From Pseudomonadota bacterium (GTDB lineage Bacteria; Pseudomonadota; Alphaproteobacteria; Caulobacterales; Caulobacteraceae), in contig JAEYTA010000179.1 in the NCBI GenBank assembly GCA_023434265.1, forward strand, positions 1-28,175: a stretch of 28,175 bases of DNA, written 5' to 3'. A model generated the notes under the pieces. It had not been told where the DNA came from, ran no database searches, and worked only from the letters and a program-made list of their open reading frames with translations. Position numbers and translations under genes: made by a program. How positions within the stretch are numbered: position 1 is the first letter of the stretch; each line of letters starts with the position of its first letter. Of this stretch, positions 24,060-28,175 are shown in pieces.

Positions 24060-24203
24060 GTTCCCTCGCTCGATCCGGCCTGTCGTTGTTATGGCGCCGG
24101 ACTCGTCAGGACACACCCGGAACACGGGTCTGTCCAGAGGGCGACCGCGGCTGAACGAGTCGGCGGGCGCGGCGTTGACTCGGCCGAACAAGGAGAGTGC
24201 GTC
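24060..24203. promoter_or_regulatory. Divergent control region of the URC operon and ku
   Basis: A 144-bp region. It holds a 27-bp near-perfect palindrome (24109-24135: GGACA, C, ACCCG, GAACA spacer, CGGGT, C, TGTCC, with one C-C mismatch) and three GANTC sites (24100-24104, 24157-24161, 24177-24181). It also holds the ku ribosome site AAGGAGAG (24190-24197). The palindrome is placed to control either or both promoters. No canonical -35/-10 pair stands out. Confidence 0.7.
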
Positions 24204-25103
24204 ATGGCCGCCCGACCCACCTGGCAGGGGCATCTGAAGCTGTCGCTCGTGACCTGTCCCGTCGCCATGTACACGGCGACCTCGGCGAAGAGCCACGTCA
24301 GCTTCCACCTGATCAACCCCGAGACCAACAACCGCATCCGCATGGTGCCGACCGACCCGGACACGGGCCCGGTGGAGCGCTCGGACCTGGTCAAGGGCTA
24401 CGAGGTGTCGAAGGACGAGTACGTGCTGTTCGACGACGAGGACTTCGACAAGGTCAAGCTGGAGAGCACCCGCACCATCTCGATCGACGAGTTCGTCGAC
24501 GAGGACGACATCGACCGGCTGTACTGGGACGACCCCTTCTATGTGGTGCCGGAGAAGGGCGTGGGGACCGACGCCTTCGCCGTCATCCGCGAGGCCATGC
24601 GCTCGGCCGGCAAGATCGCCCTGGGCTGCCTGGTGCTGCGCGGCCGCGAGCGGCAGATCGCGCTGGAGGTTCGCGGCAAGGGCATGGTCGCCTACAGCCT
24701 GCGCGCCCACGAGGAGGTGCGCGAGGCCGCCGACTTCTTCGACGACATCCCCGACGTGAAGGCCGATCCGGACATGGTCGACATCGCCGAGCGGCTGATC
24801 GCCCAGAAGGAGGCCGACTTCGACCCGACCCAGTTCAAGGACCGCTACGACGAGGCCCTGCGAGAGATGGTCAAGGCCAAGCAGAAGGGCGGCAAGGGCC
24901 TGGTCGAGGCGCCCGAGCCCGAGGACACCAACGTCATCGACCTCATGGCCGCGCTGCGCAACAGCCTGAAGGGCTCGGCCTCGGGCGGGGGCGGGGGCAA
25001 GGCCCCGGCGAGAAAAGCCGCGCCGAAGAAGGCGGCCGCGAAGAAGCCGGCGGCGAAGAAGGCGACGGCGAAAAAGGGTCCGACGCGAAAGAAGGCGGCC
25101 TGA
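24204..25103 (+). CDS. ku: Ku DNA end-binding protein (NHEJ)
   Basis: A 299-residue prokaryotic Ku. It binds double-strand break ends as a ring homodimer and recruits LigD. Family features: the start ARPTWQGHLKLSLVTCPVAMY, INPETNNRIRM, LVKGYEVSKDEYVLFDDEDFDKV, YWDDPFYVVPEKG and MRSAGKIALGCLVLRGRE. The C-terminus (from about 262) is a Lys/Ala-rich, histone H1-like tail (repeats of KKAAAKK type), known in some Ku proteins to aid DNA contact. AAGGAGAG sits 6 nt before ATG 24204. No ligD is in the window. Its stop is 3 bp from the convergent lipoprotein gene's stop. Confidence 0.95.
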   Translation: MAARPTWQGHLKLSLVTCPVAMYTATSAKSHVSFHLINPETNNRIRMVPTDPDTGPVERSDLVKGYEVSKDEYVLFDDEDFDKVKLESTRTISIDEFVDEDDIDRLYWDDPFYVVPEKGVGTDAFAVIREAMRSAGKIALGCLVLRGRERQIALEVRGKGMVAYSLRAHEEVREAADFFDDIPDVKADPDMVDIAERLIAQKEADFDPTQFKDRYDEALREMVKAKQKGGKGLVEAPEPEDTNVIDLMAALRNSLKGSASGGGGGKAPARKAAPKKAAAKKPAAKKATAKKGPTRKKAA

Positions 25104-25106
25104 GGC

Positions 25107-26453
25107 TCAGGGCGCCTTCGAGACCTTGATCTCGGCCATGTTTCCGGCGGCGGACGCGTCCGTCACGTAGAGTGTCCAGGGGCCCGCGCCCGCCGACGCG
25201 AGGTTCACGTTGACCTCGAAGCGCATGGCGTTTCCGTTGATCGGCGTCGGCGTCAGGGTGACGCCGGCCGGCAATGGCAGATGGCCGTACGGAGGGACGC
25301 CATTGCGGACGACGAAGAAGCCCTTGCCGGCGCCGTCGAGGACAGTCTCGGTCGGAGTGGCGAGGAGTGCGGGGAGCTGGGAAGGGTTGAAGGCGCAGTT
25401 GATCGTGACCGGACCCGCCGCCTGGGCATAGTCGGCTGCGGCGAGATCGAAGGTCTCGGCCGAGGCGTTGGCCCGTTCGATCAGTTCATTGATCCGGGCA
25501 AGCGCTGCGAGCCTCAAGGTCGCCGCCTGGCCACCCAGCAGCGCCTGCAAAGACCCGCCCAGGTCGCCCGAAAGGGCCCGGGCCTTGTCCGCAGGGCTGA
25601 GCTGACTGAACATGGCCGCAGCGTTCGTATCGGGCGCCGACGGATTTGCCTGGTCTGTTGTCGGCGTACCGCCCGACGGGAGTGTGCGGGTCTGGGCGAC
25701 GCTGGCTGCGATGGTCTGCGTGTCGGGCAGGCGATCCCGAATGGCGCGGACGACAGCTGCGTCGATTTCGTCTGAGCGGCGTAGCAGGCTCGTGCCGATG
25801 TCCCCATCAAGTCGGTTCAGAGCCGCCCGCGCCGAACCCAGCTGAACCTGGAGTTCGGCGTCTCGCCGACGGATTTCGGCATCGCTCAGACCGGCCGCCC
25901 GGCCCGTGGTCGCCAGCGCCTCGCGCGCGTTGACGACGTCGACTTGGAGTAGGTTGAAAGCCGCCTCGACGGCCTCCTTTCCTGCGGAGTTCCATTCCGC
26001 CACCGCTCCCAACAGGCAACGATAGGCGTCTGTCGCCAACTCGTAGACTTCGGCCTGGCTGGGTCTCGCATAGGCGCCAGTATGGGCGAGAGCCGCCGTG
26101 CTCACCCCCGATGACAAGGGAACGAAATCGCTTCGATCGCCTGCCGCCGAGAGGCCGAGGCCCGTGATGCCCAGCGGAATGGACAGCTGTCCGACGTAGC
26201 CCGCCTGCTGGCGGATCGCCCGTCCCCGATTGTCCCAAGCCTGCCCACGCGACCGCAGGCAGGTGAGGACGCTCGTCGACGAGCCGGGGTTCTCGATGGC
26301 GCCCTGGCAGCCGTCGCCGCGACCGGAATCCGCCGGGGCCATCCGGGGTCCGGAGGCGTCCGGAAAGGCCGCCGGATAGGGCGTGGCGTAGGCGCACGCG
26401 CCCAGGCCGAGGATCGCCGCCCCCGCGACGACTTTGGAAAGAAGTCCGCCCAT
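25107..26453 (-). CDS. Uncharacterised lipoprotein
   Basis: A 448-residue protein. The lipoprotein signal ILGLGAC gives the lipidated Cys20. Then follow a small Cys-containing region (GDGCQGAIENPG, VLTCLRSRG, YRCLLGAV), a largely helical middle (about 150-330; long Ala/Leu/Arg/Glu runs suggesting coiled coil) and a beta-rich C-terminal domain (about 345-448, GFFVVRNGVPPYGHLPLPAG ... WTLYVTDASAAGNMAEIKV) that could be immunoglobulin-like. I recognise no family. The middle of the gene has softer codon bias (more A/T third positions) than its neighbours, hinting at later acquisition or weak constraint. Likely anchored to the inner or outer membrane facing the periplasm. Confidence 0.8.
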   Translation of the reverse strand: MGGLLSKVVAGAAILGLGACAYATPYPAAFPDASGPRMAPADSGRGDGCQGAIENPGSSTSVLTCLRSRGQAWDNRGRAIRQQAGYVGQLSIPLGITGLGLSAAGDRSDFVPLSSGVSTAALAHTGAYARPSQAEVYELATDAYRCLLGAVAEWNSAGKEAVEAAFNLLQVDVVNAREALATTGRAAGLSDAEIRRRDAELQVQLGSARAALNRLDGDIGTSLLRRSDEIDAAVVRAIRDRLPDTQTIAASVAQTRTLPSGGTPTTDQANPSAPDTNAAAMFSQLSPADKARALSGDLGGSLQALLGGQAATLRLAALARINELIERANASAETFDLAAADYAQAAGPVTINCAFNPSQLPALLATPTETVLDGAGKGFFVVRNGVPPYGHLPLPAGVTLTPTPINGNAMRFEVNVNLASAGAGPWTLYVTDASAAGNMAEIKVSKAP

Positions 26454-26509
26454 CTTCGCCCCCCAGTTGAACCACCGTAGTCACCGAACAGCGTTCGGGT
26501 CAACGCGTC

Positions 26510-26560
26510 TTGACTCGTCCGCACACTTCGCGTCATACACTGTATGTCACACACTATGTG
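26510..26560 (+). promoter_or_regulatory. Promoter and operator dyads of the padR operon
   Basis: A -35-like TTGACT (26510-26515, containing a GANTC site at 26512-26516) is followed by two short dyads. CATAC-ACT-GTATG is at 26534-26546 and CACA-CTA-TGTG at 26550-26560, centred 15 bp apart. They overlap the expected -10 and start region (a TACACT hexamer lies at 26536-26541, though at a long 20-bp spacing). PadR proteins commonly repress their own operon through such AT-rich dyads; assignment is inferred from position. Confidence 0.55.
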
Positions 26561-26578
26561 GCGGACAGGTGAGCGGGC

Positions 26579-26908
26579 ATGGCGGTCGATCCGGACCTTT
26601 TCGAGAGCTTGAAGCTGGAGCTGCGGCGCGGGTCGCTGGTGCTGGCGGTGCTCGCCTGCCTGCGGACCGAGCGCTACGGCTACACCCTGCGCCAGGCCCT
26701 GGCGGCGGACGGGCTGGAGATGGAGGAATCCACCCTCTACCCCCTGCTCCGCCGGCTCGAGAGCCAGGGCCTGCTCGATAGCGAATGGCGCGAGGAGGAG
26801 AAGCGGCGGAAGCGCTTCTACCGCCTGTCGCCCGCCGGGATGGCCATGCTCGCCGCCCTGACCCACGAATGGCGCGGCATCAACGCCTCGCTCGACAAGC
26901 TTCTCTGA
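26579..26908 (+). CDS. PadR family transcriptional regulator
   Basis: A 109-residue winged-helix regulator of normal PadR (subfamily 1-like) size. Typical stretches: LRRGSLVLAVLACL, ERYGYTLRQAL, STLYPLLRRLESQGLLDSEW and KRFYRLSPAGMAML. It is a dimeric repressor; the ligand is unknown. ATG 26579 has GTGAG (26570-26574) as a weak ribosome site. The HAAS-type membrane protein gene follows after 14 bp, the standard PadR pairing, so the operon probably autoregulates through the dyads upstream. Confidence 0.93.
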   Translation: MAVDPDLFESLKLELRRGSLVLAVLACLRTERYGYTLRQALAADGLEMEESTLYPLLRRLESQGLLDSEWREEEKRRKRFYRLSPAGMAMLAALTHEWRGINASLDKLL

Positions 26909-26922
26909 GGGGGAACCGTCCG

Positions 26923-28023
26923 ATGGACATGATCGACCGCTACCTGAACGCCGTCGCGGCCCAGCTGCCGCAGGACGAGCGCGCCGACATCGTCGCCGAG
27001 CTGCGCGACCTGATCCTGAGCCGGTTCGAGGCGAAGGAAGAGGAGCTCGGCCGGCCGCTGACCGAGGACGAGCAGGAGGCCATCCTGCGCGAGATCGGCC
27101 ACCCGCTGGTGGTCGCGGCCCGCTACCGCAAGGGGCCGGATTCGCTGGTCGGGCCGGAGCTGTTTCCCTACTGGCTGTTCGCGGTGAAGGCCGGACTGCT
27201 GCTGGTGGCGGCGGTGCAGGTCCTCGTCATGGTCATTCATCTGGTCAGCGGCCCCGCCGACGCCGGACAGGCCGTGTCGCAGGCGATCCACGGCTTCATC
27301 GGCGGCGGGCTGACGCTCATCGGTCTGGCGACGGCCATCGCCGCGGGGCTGGAGCACTACAACATCCGCCCGCGCTGGATGACTCACTGGCGGGTGAAGG
27401 ACCTGCACGCCTTCGGCCTGTCGGACCCGGCGGCCTGGGGCGCGGCGGCGGCCGGCAAGCCCGAGGCCCGCGCCGTCTGGACGCCGAAGCCGGCCGGGAC
27501 GAGCTGGCCCGGCGGCGAGCATCTGTTCTCCCTGCTGGCCACGGGCGTGTTCGTCCTGTGGTGGACGGGCGCGCTCGACGTGCCGGGGCTGATGGGCGTC
27601 GAGCTGCGCGGCGCTGACGCCGTGGTGCGCGGCGCGCCGGTGTGGGCCAGCCTTTACGGCTTCATCCTCGTCTACGCCCTCGCCCAGATGGCGCTGGACC
27701 TCGTGGGTCTGTTCCGACCGGCGGCCGTGCGCCTGCGCGGCCTCGGCCGGGCGGGGCTGGCCGTCGCCGGCCTGTGCCTGACCTGGGCCGTCTTCGAGGC
27801 GGGCCACTGGTTCACGCTCGAGCGCGGCGGCGAGACGGCCCGCGTCGCCGGCGACGCCTCGATGCTGAACCTCGAGACCCTGCGCGCGCTGGGCGACAGC
27901 GGGCGCAGCCTGACGGGCGTGGCGGAGAACCTGTCGATCGTCGCGGTCTGGGTGCTGGCCATGATCGCGGTCAGCCTGGTGTTCCAGCTGCTCGGCGGCC
28001 TGTGGCGGCTGACGCGGGGCTGA
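26923..28023 (+). CDS. HAAS/DUF1700-type membrane protein, PadR partner
   Basis: A 366-residue protein. The N-terminal about 75 residues (MDMIDRYLNAVAAQLPQDER then DIVAELRDLILSRFEAKEEE, followed by EDEQEAILREIGHPLVVAARYR) form the helical HAAS-type domain found next to PadR regulators. Then come six or so membrane helices (about 85-110, 125-145, 200-215, 240-260, 275-295, 340-360). The ATG at 26923 follows GAGGGGGA (26907-26914); ATG 26929 is possible. Its role is unknown; PadR-HAAS pairs are thought to sense envelope or membrane conditions (inference). No sigma factor is nearby. Confidence 0.85.
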   Translation: MDMIDRYLNAVAAQLPQDERADIVAELRDLILSRFEAKEEELGRPLTEDEQEAILREIGHPLVVAARYRKGPDSLVGPELFPYWLFAVKAGLLLVAAVQVLVMVIHLVSGPADAGQAVSQAIHGFIGGGLTLIGLATAIAAGLEHYNIRPRWMTHWRVKDLHAFGLSDPAAWGAAAAGKPEARAVWTPKPAGTSWPGGEHLFSLLATGVFVLWWTGALDVPGLMGVELRGADAVVRGAPVWASLYGFILVYALAQMALDLVGLFRPAAVRLRGLGRAGLAVAGLCLTWAVFEAGHWFTLERGGETARVAGDASMLNLETLRALGDSGRSLTGVAENLSIVAVWVLAMIAVSLVFQLLGGLWRLTRG

Positions 28024-28063
28024 CCCCAAGCGTTGCAGCGAATCCCGCCGGCCCGCGTTAACG

Positions 28064-28087
28064 CCCGGCGGCGATCCGGCCGCCGGG
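28064..28087 (+). terminator. Hairpin at the end of the padR operon
   Basis: CCCGGCGGC (28064-28072) and GCCGCCGGG (28079-28087) form a perfect 9-bp stem with loop GATCCG, 40 bp after the operon's stop and 10 bp before the next start. There is no T-tract. It may end the padR transcript or fold in the leader of the following gene. Confidence 0.45.
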
Positions 28088-28097
28088 GCAGGAAACG

Positions 28098-28175
28098 GTG
28101 ACGCTGCAGCAGGGACTGGCGTTCGGCCTGGTCGGACTGACCATCGCCGGCTTCGTCTGGGGCCGGTTCCGCTAC
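28098..28175 (+). CDS. SLC13-type permease, N-terminal fragment (partial)
   Basis: Starts at GTG 28098 with AGGAA (28090-28094) close upstream and runs off the window. The 26 residues MTLQQGLAFGLVGLTIAGFV then WGRFRY begin a membrane helix and match the typical start of SLC13/DASS (citrate- or sulfate-type) permeases, where '...FVWGRxRYD' ends the first helix. With so little sequence, substrate cannot be inferred. Confidence 0.6.
   Translation, partial: MTLQQGLAFGLVGLTIAGFVWGRFRY

Noticed and set aside
22506..24203. Upstream extension of the ku reading frame antisense to the URC genes
   Set aside because: Ku homology begins exactly at ATG 24204 with a good ribosome site; the extension lies antisense to strongly conserved URC1 and URC4 coding.
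25002..25100. Lys/Ala-rich repeat at the end of ku considered as a separate repeat element
   Set aside because: It is in frame and is the known type of basic C-terminal tail of some bacterial Ku proteins, so it is coding low complexity, not an independent element.
1..28175. tRNA, rRNA, CRISPR array, transposase or integrase
   Set aside because: No T-loop-like motif, rRNA-like stretch, regularly spaced long repeats or recombinase motifs were found by reading; the islet at 5.3-6.6 kb shows only short dispersed repeats.

Overview
This is a GC-rich (about 70% by eye) chromosomal window from an alphaproteobacterium. The gene at 4582-5283 is a near-textbook CtrA, the cell-cycle master regulator. 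Its upstream region carries several GANTC (CcrM methylation) sites and TTAA boxes. Together with the DivJ/PleC-like kinase, this points to Caulobacterales, probably Brevundimonas or a close relative; the genus is inference. I saw no rRNA, tRNA, CRISPR array or transposase.

Layout. 1-3.2 kb: the 3' end of an unknown gene, a membrane sensor kinase of DivJ/PleC type (-), sufE (+) and a small secreted protein (-). 3.2-5.3 kb: a two-gene minus-strand operon (a stand-alone DnaA domain-IV-like protein resembling HdaB, then a DUF6456-like protein), divergent from ctrA across a 280-bp control region. ctrA ends in a clean intrinsic terminator. 5.34-6.65 kb: a lower-GC accessory islet holding three degenerate copies of a dispersed repeat, two doubtful or decayed small genes and a HicB/HicA toxin-antitoxin pair. 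6.6-9.0 kb: the RNA helicase RhlE (-) and a small exported protein (+) whose upstream region holds four tandem 10-bp repeats. 9.1-14.5 kb: malate synthase G (+), convergent with a type I secretion operon (ABC ATPase/permease plus HlyD-type adaptor, -). 14.6-19.1 kb: an ABC ATPase followed by a 1191-residue ABC permease fused to an M1 zinc peptidase. 19.2-20.9 kb: a hybrid histidine kinase. 20.9-24.1 kb: a three-gene minus-strand operon matching the URC uracil-catabolism pathway (URC1-like GTP cyclohydrolase II homologue, URC4/DUF1688, uracil phosphoribosyltransferase). It is divergent from a Ku gene, and a near-perfect 27-bp palindrome lies between them. 25.1-28.2 kb: an uncharacterised lipoprotein (-), divergent from a PadR regulator plus HAAS-type membrane protein operon, then the first codons of an SLC13-type permease.

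How it fits together. The most biologically loaded stretch is the ctrA locus: a replication-related DnaA-like protein and the replication-silencing regulator CtrA share one GANTC- and TTAA-rich promoter region. The URC operon is the clearest complete metabolic module. The ABC-M1 fusion with its own ATPase, and the type I exporter without a substrate gene in the window, are self-contained envelope systems. The best candidates for undescribed regulation are the 27-bp palindrome at 24109-24135, the phased 10-bp repeats at 8401-8440 and the palindrome at 4348-4365.
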